DNA of 24,614 nt from Gracilaria caudata. Taxonomy: Eukaryota > Rhodophyta > Florideophyceae > Gracilariales > Gracilariaceae. The DNA lies in NCBI GenBank assembly GCA_030374735.1, contig JASCIV010000319.1:1-24614 (forward strand). Reading direction: 5' to 3'. Shown here in pieces: positions 1-8,544 of this stretch (position 1 is the first letter of the stretch; every line of letters starts with the position of its first letter). The notes under the pieces were generated by a model that did not search any database, was not told the DNA's origin, and saw only the letters and a list, made by a program, of their open reading frames with translations. The position numbers and the translations under genes are program-made.

Positions 1-16
1 CAGGCAGAATAAATAC

Positions 17-74
17 CCGAACCCAGCAGAAGTCTGCTGGTGTTCGGAGGCATCCTTGGCAGAGTCTGCCGAGG
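17..74. repeat. Two adjacent hairpins sharing a GCAGA/TCTGC core
   Basis: The first hairpin pairs CCGAAC (17-22) with GTTCGG (42-47) and CCAGCAGA (23-30) with TCTGCTGG (33-40), with one bulged T at 41. The second pairs CCTTGGCAGA (54-63) with TCTGCCGAGG (65-74). Both are nearly perfect, and both have GCAGA/TCTGC at the apex. No gene is recognisable beside them and the window edge is 16 bases away, so their role is unknown. They could be the end of a structured RNA or of a foldback element. Confidence 0.55.
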
Positions 75-1045
75 GCTTCGTGCCTGCTCCTGTGCTCTCC
101 CTGCTGCGCGAGCGCGATGCGACTACGATTACACTGCGTCTCCGCGCCTTTCCCTACTCTGATCAACACTACCACAGCCAGCTTTGCATAGCTTCTACTG
201 TATCCGTCACCGCACACAATATCAGTTAGACGCTCAAGACATCTCTGTTTCCTGGCTACGCCCCGCTTGCAAGCCAACTTCTGTGCCATCAGCCTGCGCT
301 TGTAATCGAAACGATGAACTTTGAAGGAGCTGGGCCACATCAAATTCTTCGATGACGTATAAAAACCTACCCTAACACACTATTACATTGCGGCGTGGTG
401 CACCAGTTGAGTGCTCGCCATTGCCCGAATGACTGTGGGGCATCACCATGATGGTGCTCGATGGTTACCTGCCAAGAAGATGAGCTGAAACGAGATCATC
501 ACGAACTACAAGGTACATCGCTGTAGCAGCTACAGGTACGTGGTTGACAGTCGCACACGTTGATTGGAGGAGGTCACGTGATATTGCACGTGCTGGTCAC
601 ATCTACCTGGGAGATCGATTCCTCCAGCCTCCCAATCAGAAGGGGGCGGCAGCGATGCACCCTCCGTTTCAGCGGCGGCGTCGTCGTGACTGAAAGTCGA
701 CGAACTTGCATGCTGCGAAGTGATGTGCTTGGAGCCCGAGGAGGTGCTGGAACCCGTGCGGAGCGATGGGACGACGCGTTTCTGGCCAGAGACTGCCATG
801 AGATGATACTTCTTTGTTAACCTGATGTCTTTGCTGCTGTTCCTGTAACGGGCACCTTCGAACAGTGCTCCTTTAGGCCGATTCTGATCTTGATAATCTG
901 CGGAGCTGAACACAGGGTATGTAAGGGGAAGATCATAAGTCACCATAATACGTGCGTGTTGCGCACTGTGCAACGATTCCCGCACACGGCAGGCGTTGAT
1001 GCGCTTGCGGCAATCGCGCTGGGCGAGTAGGTACGTTCGTAGCAT
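75..1045. other. Intergenic DNA left of pseudogene A
   Basis: I see no convincing gene here. A 171-codon minus-strand frame (1045-530) exists, but it is Ser/His-rich with no recognisable motif, and it runs through a CCAAT/CACGTG module that recurs elsewhere as non-coding DNA. It is therefore probably a chance frame. A TATAAAAA tract lies near 358. Homology to the NLR genes begins abruptly near 1046, so this stretch took the place of the missing N-terminal half of pseudogene A. Confidence 0.5.
562..668 (+). promoter_or_regulatory. CCAAT/G-box module, copy 1
   Basis: GATTGG (562-567), TCACGTG (574-580), GCACGTG (586-592) and CCAATCAG (632-639) occur in order. The block aligns with 9160-9255 through shared GTCAC, TTGCACGTG, ATTCCT-CAGCC and CCCAATCAGA, and with 23172-23240 in reverse complement. 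CCAAT and CACGTG are classical binding sites for NF-Y and for bHLH/bZIP proteins. The outer TGATTGG/CCAATCA pair also makes the block an imperfect inverted repeat, so it could be a small mobile element instead of a promoter. Confidence 0.5.
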
Positions 1046-2986
1046 CTGAGGGAGATATCAAGAATAGAGCTAATCAAAAGTTTCGGGGAAATTGCAGGCC
1101 TGTGTACGAACGAGGATCACGTGTGTTATGTCTGGAATTGTAAGGACCGAGTGGGGGTCACACGGTACAACACAAAAACAGGGCTTCAAAGGACGCAGGA
1201 GCTGTTTCGCTACACAGAAAAAGGTCTTCGGTTCTGTTTTGCAGTCAGCGCCGATGGGAATCGTGTTGTGTCTGGGTTGAAGAATGGCAGGATGCGGATA
1301 TGGGACCGGCGCAACGGAGAGGCGGCGGGAGGCGTGCTCGTCGGTCACAAAGATGAGGTGACTTGTGTGGCTGTGAGCGGTGATGGAAGTCGCGTTGTAT
1401 CCGGATCAGTTGATGAGACAGTGCGATTCTGGGACTGGCAAAGCAGAGAGGCGGTGAGAGATGCACTCGTCGGCCATACCAATCGCGTGACGTGTGTGGC
1501 GGTGAGCGGCGATGGAAGTCGAGTAGTGTCCGGATCAGCCGACAAGACGGTACGAATATGGGACGGGTGTAGCAGAGAGGCGGTGGGAGGCGTGCTCGTC
1601 GGTCACACCCAATGCGTGATGTGTGTGGCGGTGAGCAGTGATAAAAGTCGCGTTGTGTCCGGATCAGTTGACAAGACCGTGCGAATATGGAATGGGCATA
1701 GCGGAGACGCAGTGGGACACGCTCTCATCGGTCATAGAGATTGGGTGAAATGTGTGGCGGTGAGCACTGATAGAAGTGTGGTTGTGTCCGGATCAGGCGA
1801 CAAAACGGTGCGAACATGGAAAGGGCGCGCGGGGTGACGGTGGGAGAGGCGGCGGGAGAGGCGGCGGGAGAGGCGGTGGGGGAGACAGAGGGAGAGGCGG
1901 TGGGAGAAACGGTGGGAGAAGCGGAGAGAGAGGCGGAGGGAGAGACGGTGGGAGAGACAGTGGGAGAGATTCTCGTCGGTCACAAAGGTGAGGTGACTTA
2001 TGTCGAGGTGAGCGCTGATGGAAGTCGCGTTTTGTCCGGATCAGTTGATAAAACGGTGCGAATATGGGACGGACGCAGCGGAAGGGAGTTGGCAGGCACG
2101 CTCGTCCGTGACACTGGGAGGATGTTGCATGTGGCGGTGAGCGGTGATGAAAGTCGGGTTGTGTGCGGCTCAGGTGACGAGACGATTGAGATATGGGACG
2201 AGCGCAGCGAAGAGGCGGAAAAAGATGCGTTTGCCGGTCACAAACGTACGGTGAGGTGTGTTGCCGTGAGCGGTGATGGAAGTCGCGTTGTGTCCGGATC
2301 AAGCGACAAGGCGGTGCGACTATGGGACGGGCACAGCGGAGAGGGGGTGGGAGATGCGCTCGTCGGTCACAAAGAGTGCGTCAGTTGTGTGGCCGTGAAC
2401 GGTGATGGAAGTCGCATTGTCTCCGGATCACACGACAAGACGGTTCGGATTTGAGACGGAGCCGCGGAAAGGCTGTAGGAGACGCTCTTGTCGGACACAA
2501 CCACTGGGTGAAATGTGTGGCGGTGAGCAGTGATGGGAGTCGTGTGGTGTCTGGATCAGGCGAACCGACGGTGCGGGTATGGGACGGGCGCAGCGGTGCA
2601 CTCATTGCGCTACTGATGCATGGGGCGTCGGTGCGTCGAGTGGCGGTGGACGCCGAGGGGTGGCGTGTTGTGACGGTTCGGCGGCGTGGTTGAGGGGACG
2701 ACAGGCTGCGGGAGGTGAGCGGCGCGCAGCGTAGTGTGACGGAGAGTGTGATGACGTCCGGCGACGCTGCATGGCTCCCAACGATGGCGCGACCTGTCGC
2801 TGTCGTGGTCTCCCCCCCGAGGCAGTGGCAATCAACGCCGTGGTTTGAGACTATCAAATTGAGAGGTGCCGCGACGGCACACCTCTGCGGCTGGCCACGA
2901 GTGACGCGCCCTCCTTTTTCCGCGTCGAGCGCACTGACCTTTGTTTTTCAAAAGATTTTTCAACTTGCTGTAAAATAATTCGGTGA
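1046..2986 (+). pseudogene. NLR-type WD40 pseudogene A (5'-truncated, frameshifted)
   Basis: This is a decayed relative of the gene at 3997-8130. Recognisable homology starts in the linker just before the WD40 domain (IELIKSFGEI at about 1064) and runs to the CKIIR-type terminus, with a stop at 2984-2986. The N-terminal domain and the NB-ARC are absent. About eleven WD40 units are visible. The first frame (1064-1837) covers five blades and ends after a frameshift. The second (from about 1840) resumes after a purine-rich minisatellite and carries four blades, then stops at 2454 where TGG has become TGA. A one-base deletion follows, and a third frame (2451-2693) carries the last blades. The remaining C-terminal part is recognisable only at the DNA level, for example ATGACGTC-GGCGACG near 2751. 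Because all three frames are still highly similar to intact blades, decay is fairly recent. It could still donate sequence to B or C by gene conversion. Confidence 0.88.
1839..1971 (+). repeat. 12-bp purine-rich minisatellite in pseudogene A
   Basis: About eleven degenerate copies of a GGTGGGAGAGGC-like unit are present. In the second frame they encode repeated VGEA/VGET. The unit matches the blade-linker codons (SGEAVGEALVGH) of intact WD40 repeats, so the tract looks like slippage expansion of one linker. It sits where the reading frame changes. Confidence 0.8.
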
Positions 2987-3275
2987 TCACGCCCATATGA
3001 CGGCTTGCGCGAGATGGCTTTCCCACAGCCGTTGGTGGGAGCAGCAGCGATGCACGCCTGAAGACGTGGCCGACAGCTCCACAAGCCCGAGACCGCAACG
3101 GAGAATCAGGTTCTCGCGAACGTGCGCCAAAGCGCGGGCCGCAGTGGGACTTCTTCGGTTCTGTGCTTGTCCAACACCCTCGTGCGATGAGTGTCCTCCC
3201 TTCGCCAGCCGTCTTTGCTGCTGTTGTTGTGAAATTCAGAGCGTCGAAGACAAGGCCAAAATTTTCCCTCTTATG
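2987..3275 (+). repeat. 3' flank of pseudogene A, shared by the cluster
   Basis: This is non-coding DNA strongly similar to the 3' flank of gene C. The best block, around 3105-3230 here, matches about 16960-17085 there, including GTGGGACTTCTTCGGTTCTG and CTCGTGCGATGAGTGTCCTC. A more diverged version follows gene B at 8131-8520. Open frames through it differ between copies and are not convincingly coding. It shows that the duplicated unit extended beyond the stop codon. Confidence 0.75.
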
Positions 3276-3530
3276 GAAACTTATGACAATGGAATCGATC
3301 TTTTTCTTGCTGATATTATGGAACTTGGCACAATGCAGCACACGGGCAACAGCAGCGAGTCTACCAAGGGCACCCAATCGCCTCTCAAACTGGTTTTCTT
3401 GAAAAAGTTGCTACTATATGGCTCAAGGGACAGATGGTAGAATGGCAAGTACTAGTACGTGTAGTAAACTTGAAGATTTGGTTCACACTATGGTGGAAAG
3501 CCAAAGAGCTAACCACGGCGTGTGAATGCA
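3276..3530. other. Intergenic DNA without recognisable genes
   Basis: No gene, RNA or clear repeat is visible. Weak frames running in from the 3' flank of pseudogene A end here. The stretch separates the duplicated flank from the inverted-repeat block that starts at 3531. Confidence 0.5.
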
Positions 3531-3683
3531 GTCATCCTAGAAAAGTCAAAATGACAGAATGGGGAAAGAGAGAAGATATCCATCAATTTACATAGAACGT
3601 ACAAAAAAAGGGGGCAGCAGACGACCATACGGCCTATTGGCCAGAATTTTGTCATTTCGTCATTCTGGTCTATTCTGGATGAC
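3531..3683. repeat. Inverted-repeat block of about 153 bp (MITE-like)
   Basis: GTCATCCTAGAA (3531-3542) is the inverse of TTCTGGATGAC (3673-3683) apart from a small indel. Further inward, AATGACAGAATGG (from about 3550) faces TTTTGTCATTTCGTCATTCTGG-type sequence (about 3645-3667), and a smaller CCAGAAT/ATTCTGG hairpin lies in the right half. No clear target-site duplication is visible. A diverged version (AGAATGACA, then ACACAGAACGCACAA) occurs around 9643-9700 upstream of gene C, so the block may predate the duplication. Confidence 0.45.
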
Positions 3684-3775
3684 CTCATTGGCATAGCCCT
3701 GGGAGCTTTTGAAGCCTTCTACTACAGATACCGAAGGTAGATATCTCGGATTCGCGTCGTTTTCGCTCTTCCCGT

Positions 3776-3996
3776 CAGGTGACTCGTATTTCATCATCTG
3801 CCTTCGTACCATGTGTCGTCGTTAAACAATTTGCCGGTGTACTTGCTGCATTCCAAATTGCCACACTTCTTTTGCCGCTCGAGTCTGCCCCAGGGCAGCT
3901 TTTTGCCATGCCCAGCTTCCCGCGACTCATCGAAAGCGACACACTCATCAAATCCAACGCTTTTGTCTCTTTTCCTCTCATCGAGTACCTTCCGTC
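3776..3996 (+). promoter_or_regulatory. Leader/proximal promoter of gene B, paralogous to that of gene C
   Basis: The 220 bp before the gene B ATG align with 9900-10118 before gene C, through CATGCCCA-CTTCC-GCGACTC, TACGCT/AACGCT plus TGTCTC-TTTC, and TCATGACAAG over the start codon. It is pyrimidine-rich, as many 5' leaders are. No certain TATA box is visible. The shared leader supports the ATG at 3997, and shows that B and C were duplicated with their transcription-start regions. Confidence 0.6.
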
Positions 3997-6900
3997 ATGA
4001 CAAGTTTTGTGCCCTTTGCAGATGTGCTAAAAGTACTGGAACAGCTACAGAGCAGTGTGAACATCTTCTTCGAACGTAGAGATATCGACGAGGATAACCG
4101 TCGAACGCTTCGTCTGCTTCAACGTCAGTACAGTGCGGCCTCTGAAATGGTCCGAAAGCTTCACGAATATTCTACGGATTACATCACAGATAGAAGAATA
4201 AGCGTCTACGCTGCTACATTGGAAGAGAATGCCGAGGCCATCGCCGAACAGCAAAGACAACTTGAGAATCCAAAACGCATGAAGATCCTCTTCAAACGTG
4301 TAAGACGAACAAAGGATGTCCTTCAGCAGTGTGAAGATGATGTGAAGGAGTTCTTTGACTTTTTGAGTAGCCAAGTGGCCGAAACTCTCAAGGCTGGGCC
4401 TTCAGCAGGACCTGCCGAGTACAAGCCCCGTAGCAATGTTCCACACAATCCACTCCGATTAACATTGGATTATAATTCGACCAGATCTGAGGGACTACTC
4501 AAGGCGGCAGTGTTAGATGAAAGCGGAGGTATGATAGTTGCCGTTGTCGCCTCTGGTCAAGGTGGTGTTGGCAAGACGTGTGCTCTGCGAGGACTCTCAA
4601 CGGATATAGATATCCAGCGAAGGTTTCCTGGTGGTATCCTGTACATTCAACTTGGACACGAGTCCAGTATACACACCATCATCCGAGGAATCAGAGGAGC
4701 TGTGGATTGTACGGGAGGAGGGGAACATTTAGCTCGCAAGCTCACAACGTTAAACACGCTCTCTGAGACAGTGGATGAAGCGTATCATTGGTTTGAGCCT
4801 CATATATGTCTGTTCCTAATCGATGATATCTGGTGGGTGAATGACATTGATTCCGATGTGTTCACAATCTTGCGGAGGATGTTGAACGGCGAGAGTCGTC
4901 TGGTGTATACTTCCAGAGACAAACGATTTCTTCATCGGACCGATAGATTGATAGAGTTCAACGTGAAAGAAGCACGTGGCGAGCTTGCGCGCCGTATGTT
5001 GATGACGCATGCTGGTTTTGATTTGGATGTGGAGCTTTTTGGTAAGAACAAGGACGCTTTTGGAGCTATTCTTGGACTATGCCAGGGACTGCCTCTTGCA
5101 CTCGGCATAACTGGAGCATCTGTATTGCTCATCTCGCGCATGAAGCGCACAAATGAGAAGCAAAACGCATGGTCGGATTTTTATGAGGATATCTCGTCAG
5201 GCCGAATGGATATCTTGGATGAACCTGTGAAAGAGTACGGCACACTGTCCAAGATTGTTGACACGTCGTTGAGAGTTTTGCAGAGTCAGAATACGGGCGC
5301 AAGGTACGCGGAATGGTTTCGGGCTCTGTGTGTGCTTCGAAAGAAGCAGAGCGTTCCGCTTCACACTTTGCAACGGTTGTGGAATTTGGAAAGTTTGGAC
5401 GAAGCTGAGAAGGTGGCATATACGTTATTTGATGTGTCTGTTGTGCAAGTATGGCGAGATACGAATGGACTTTGTATGGAACTGCACGATTTGGTTCTAG
5501 ATATTGCAATTCGGCAAGCGTCAGAGGAGGAAGAATCGCAGAAGTTTTTCCAAACTCTGGTACGCAACTATATTCCAGGTGCTCACAGCAGTGGCGTCGA
5601 AGAGCAAGGTGCAGCCGGTGGTTCTACAGAGGAGCCGGCAATCACATCGAAGCGAAGAAAGCTTACGTTAGTCAAGCGAGGAAAGCGACCAAGGCTTTTG
5701 AGATTCGGGCGAGAAAAGGCAGCCGAAGATAGCAGATGGTCCAACACGTTGGAGAAGACATATGAACGGTATGTCCTGTACGAAGCGTGGTGGGATACTG
5801 ATGACGATGGATATCTTCATGACAATCTCTGTCGTTTATTACTACACGCAGGCTACTGTGACGAGTTGCTAGTGTTACTCTCGAGATCGCAATGGATTGT
5901 GAAGCGCTTAACAGAGGGTGGAATCTACCAGGCGGAGCAGGACATCGATTACGGAAAGAAGGCCATTCGCCTGAGAGGATCTGTTGCTGAAGACGTGATC
6001 CACCATTTGGATATGGTTGCTAAGGCCGCGCGCATGAGCTGGAGTGCTGTGAGTGAAAACCCATACGAAGCATGGTTCCGGTTGTATGGGCATTTGGTGC
6101 GATTCGCACAGCAGTGCGGGCGAACTCGGGAATTCATCGACGATATAGAACGCTATGCACCGCGACCGTGGGCAAAACCATCAATTGGGTTTCTGCCGCC
6201 CGCCGAAGGAGTGCAAATAGAGCTAATTAGAAGCTTCGGTGAAATTGAGAGTCTATATGCAAACGAGGATCATGTGGGTTATGTCTGGAACTCTGAGGAC
6301 CGAGTCGGAGTAACCCAGTACAACAGAAAAACTGGACTTCAGAGGACGCAGGAGTTGCTTCGCGGCAAAGAAGAGGACTTATGGTTGTGTTTCGCTGTCA
6401 GCTCAAACGGGAATCGCGTTGTGTCTGGGTTGCTGGATGGCAGGGTGCAAATATGGAATGGGCGCATCGGGGAGGGAGTGGGTGAAGCGCTAGTCGGTCA
6501 CACATCGTCGGTGGATTGTGTCGCGGTGAGCGGTGATGGAAATCGCGTTGCGTCCGGATCAGACGACAACACAGTGCGAATATGGGACGGACGCAGTGGA
6601 GAGGCGGTGGGAGAAGCGCTCGTCGGTCACTTCGGTCCGGTGACGTGTGTGGCGCTGAGCGGTGATGGAAGTCGCGTCGCGTCCGGATCCTGGGACAACA
6701 CGGTGCGAATATGGGACGGGCACAGCGGAGAGGCAGTGGGATACGCGCTTGCTGGTCACATCAACCGCGTGACTTGTGTAGCGGTGAGCGGTGATGGAGC
6801 TCGCATTGTGTCGGGATCGGACGACAAAACGGTGCGAATATGGGATGGGTGCAGCGGAAAGGCAGTGGGAAACGCGCTGGTCGGTCATACTGAGTTGGTG

Positions 6901-8130
6901 ACGTGTGTGGCGGTGAACAGAGACGGAAGTCGCGTTGTGTCCGGGTCACGCGATACGACGGTTCGAATATGGGATGGTCGCAGTGGAGAGGCGGTGGGGG
7001 ACGCACTTGTCGGTCATACCGATTGGGTGGACTGTGTGGCGGTGAGCGGTGACGGACGTGGCGTCGTGTCCGGATCACACGATAGGACGGTTCGAGTATG
7101 GGACGAGTGCAGCGGAGAGTCGGTCCGGGACACGCTCGTCGGGCACAAAGATGAAGTGACGTGCGTGGCAGTAAGCAGCGACGGAAGTCGCGTTGTGTCC
7201 GGATCACGCGACAAAACGGTGCGCCTGTGGGACGGGCACAGCGGACAGTCGGTGGGAGAGGCGTTTGTCGGTCACACCGATTGGGTAGAATGCGTGGCGG
7301 TAAGCAGTGATGGAAGCCGCGTGGTGTCCGGATCAGGCGACAAAACGGTGCGAATATGGGATGGTTGCCGCGGAGAGGCTGTTGGAGAAGCGCTTGTTGG
7401 CCACACTCATTGGGTGGGATGCGTGGCGGTGAGCAGTGATGGCAGTCGCGTTGTGTCCGGATCAGGTGACAAGACTGTGCGCATATGGAAAGGGCAAAGC
7501 GGAGAGATGGTGTGTGAGGCGCTCGTCGGTCACACCGACTGGGTGATGTGTGTGGCGGTGAGCAGTGATGGAATGCGAGTTGTGTCCGGATCACTTGACG
7601 AGACTGTACGAATGTGGGACGGGCGCTGCGGACAGGCGGTGGGAGACGCGCTTGTGGGTCACACGGATGGGGTGATGTGTGTGGCGGTGAATGGTGATGG
7701 AACTCGCGTTGTGTCCGGATCGCGCGACAGAACGGTTCGAGTTTGGGACGGGCGCAGCGGTGCACTCGTTGCCGTACTCAACCACGGAGCTGCGGTGGAT
7801 CGTGTGGCGGTTAGTGCCGACGGGGCGCGTGTTGTGTCAATTGAAGTGCATGGGGACGACAAGCTGTGGGAAGTGAATGGGTTGCAGCGCAATGTGACGG
7901 AGTGTTTGATGACGTCTGGCGACGTTGCATGGCACTCAGCGCTGCGTGATCTGCCGCTCTCGTGGTCATCGCACCGGTTGGAAGAAGTTATTGCCGTCAT
8001 TGCGACGCGCGAAGACAACTCACAACTGCAGCTGGCAAGCTGCGACTCACATCCCCTATTCCGCATCAAGGGTGCTGATGTTTGTTTTTCAAAGGATTTC
8101 TCGACATGCTGCAAAATCGTTCGGTGTTGA
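3997..8130 (+). CDS. NLR-like receptor B: helical domain - NB-ARC - WD40
   Basis: This is an intact 1,377-codon gene without introns, probably a STAND ATPase that oligomerises when its sensor domain is triggered. Residues 1-135 are predicted helical, with long amphipathic stretches and LEENAEAIAEQQ followed by basic KRVRRTKD; a four-helix death-effector bundle of the HeLo/MLKL/RPW8 kind is possible but unproven. The NB-ARC has P-loop GQGGVGKT (187-194, Lys193), Walker B CLFLIDDIWW (271-280), the SRLVYTSRD sensor segment (300-308), GLPLA (364-368) and LHD (496-498) in place of MHD. A basic patch (552-574) could be a nuclear signal. Residues 606-720 resemble the APAF-1-type helical region that precedes WD40 propellers (YLHDNLCRLLLHAGYCDELL and a later FRLYGHL). 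Twelve WD40 blades follow, about 805-1295, then a short conserved tail. The ATG is supported by gene C, which is identical around it. Immune or allorecognition function is inferred from architecture. Confidence 0.93.
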   Translation: MTSFVPFADVLKVLEQLQSSVNIFFERRDIDEDNRRTLRLLQRQYSAASEMVRKLHEYSTDYITDRRISVYAATLEENAEAIAEQQRQLENPKRMKILFKRVRRTKDVLQQCEDDVKEFFDFLSSQVAETLKAGPSAGPAEYKPRSNVPHNPLRLTLDYNSTRSEGLLKAAVLDESGGMIVAVVASGQGGVGKTCALRGLSTDIDIQRRFPGGILYIQLGHESSIHTIIRGIRGAVDCTGGGEHLARKLTTLNTLSETVDEAYHWFEPHICLFLIDDIWWVNDIDSDVFTILRRMLNGESRLVYTSRDKRFLHRTDRLIEFNVKEARGELARRMLMTHAGFDLDVELFGKNKDAFGAILGLCQGLPLALGITGASVLLISRMKRTNEKQNAWSDFYEDISSGRMDILDEPVKEYGTLSKIVDTSLRVLQSQNTGARYAEWFRALCVLRKKQSVPLHTLQRLWNLESLDEAEKVAYTLFDVSVVQVWRDTNGLCMELHDLVLDIAIRQASEEEESQKFFQTLVRNYIPGAHSSGVEEQGAAGGSTEEPAITSKRRKLTLVKRGKRPRLLRFGREKAAEDSRWSNTLEKTYERYVLYEAWWDTDDDGYLHDNLCRLLLHAGYCDELLVLLSRSQWIVKRLTEGGIYQAEQDIDYGKKAIRLRGSVAEDVIHHLDMVAKAARMSWSAVSENPYEAWFRLYGHLVRFAQQCGRTREFIDDIERYAPRPWAKPSIGFLPPAEGVQIELIRSFGEIESLYANEDHVGYVWNSEDRVGVTQYNRKTGLQRTQELLRGKEEDLWLCFAVSSNGNRVVSGLLDGRVQIWNGRIGEGVGEALVGHTSSVDCVAVSGDGNRVASGSDDNTVRIWDGRSGEAVGEALVGHFGPVTCVALSGDGSRVASGSWDNTVRIWDGHSGEAVGYALAGHINRVTCVAVSGDGARIVSGSDDKTVRIWDGCSGKAVGNALVGHTELVTCVAVNRDGSRVVSGSRDTTVRIWDGRSGEAVGDALVGHTDWVDCVAVSGDGRGVVSGSHDRTVRVWDECSGESVRDTLVGHKDEVTCVAVSSDGSRVVSGSRDKTVRLWDGHSGQSVGEAFVGHTDWVECVAVSSDGSRVVSGSGDKTVRIWDGCRGEAVGEALVGHTHWVGCVAVSSDGSRVVSGSGDKTVRIWKGQSGEMVCEALVGHTDWVMCVAVSSDGMRVVSGSLDETVRMWDGRCGQAVGDALVGHTDGVMCVAVNGDGTRVVSGSRDRTVRVWDGRSGALVAVLNHGAAVDRVAVSADGARVVSIEVHGDDKLWEVNGLQRNVTECLMTSGDVAWHSALRDLPLSWSSHRLEEVIAVIATREDNSQLQLASCDSHPLFRIKGADVCFSKDFSTCCKIVRC
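6502..7662 (+). repeat. 129-bp WD40 repeat array of gene B
   Basis: Residues 836-1222 are nine consecutive units of exactly 43 residues, each ending VGH or AGH. They are followed by a 42-residue unit and a degenerate last blade, and preceded by one partial blade. The framework (CVAVS-DGSRVVSGS-D-TVRIWDG) is nearly invariant. Variation concentrates in the three residues after GH, the residue after the following Val, the residues on either side of the Asp in GSxDx, and the residue after WDG. This pattern points to homogenisation of the framework with diversification of exposed positions. Confidence 0.9.
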
Positions 8131-8520
8131 CCAAGAACACGGCAGGCCACCGTCGCCGCCGGCACTGCACAGTTGATCGAAGCGCATAAGACACCAGGTA
8201 GCACCAGTTTGAATACATCATAAGTTCTCGCTTTCTTGTGGGCTCGCTTCGGAACTCATGTGGCACGAATGATAACGGCGTTGAATCAGAGCAGACCAGA
8301 CGGAAGATGCAACGATGCACCTGGCCATTCGTTTCTGCATCGACACGTCGCTGATGAGGTGCCAAACAGCTGTAAAGCAGAGATCAGCGCAGAATCTCTC
8401 CGCATCTTCGGCAAAGGTGATCGAACGCATCAGCAATAGCACTCGCTCGTTGTTGCATTTGTTAGACACTCTTGTACGTTGAGTGCTCTCCTTGAGCGAT
8501 CGTGGGAGATGTGCCAGTAC
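8131..8520 (+). repeat. 3' flank of gene B, diverged copy of the cluster flank
   Basis: No gene is seen. The order of short matches to the flanks of A and C is preserved: GATGAG, ATCAGC-CCGCAGAAT, CGCATCTTC, then GTTAGACACTCTTGTACGTTGAGTG, which aligns with the well-conserved GTCCGACACCCTCGTGCGATGAGTG block. Divergence is clearly greater than between the flanks of A and C. Confidence 0.5.
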
Positions 8521-8544
8521 GTCACGGCGAGAGGGTGAGTTGAA

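Noticed and set aside
530..1045. 171-codon minus-strand frame as a gene
   Set aside because: It has no recognisable motif, low-complexity Ser/His composition, and passes through a module that is non-coding in its other copies.
2997..3440. 147-codon Cys-rich frame in the 3' flank of pseudogene A
   Set aside because: The matching flank of gene C keeps only part of this frame, no ATG is shared between the two copies, and the gene B flank does not keep it. It looks like duplicated non-coding DNA.
6559..7785. Long minus-strand frames opposite the WD40 arrays, including one of 334 codons
   Set aside because: They mirror the 129-bp repeat of the sense gene, are rich in His/Arg/Ser/Pro, and recur opposite every WD40 array in the window. 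They stay open only because the repeat is periodic.
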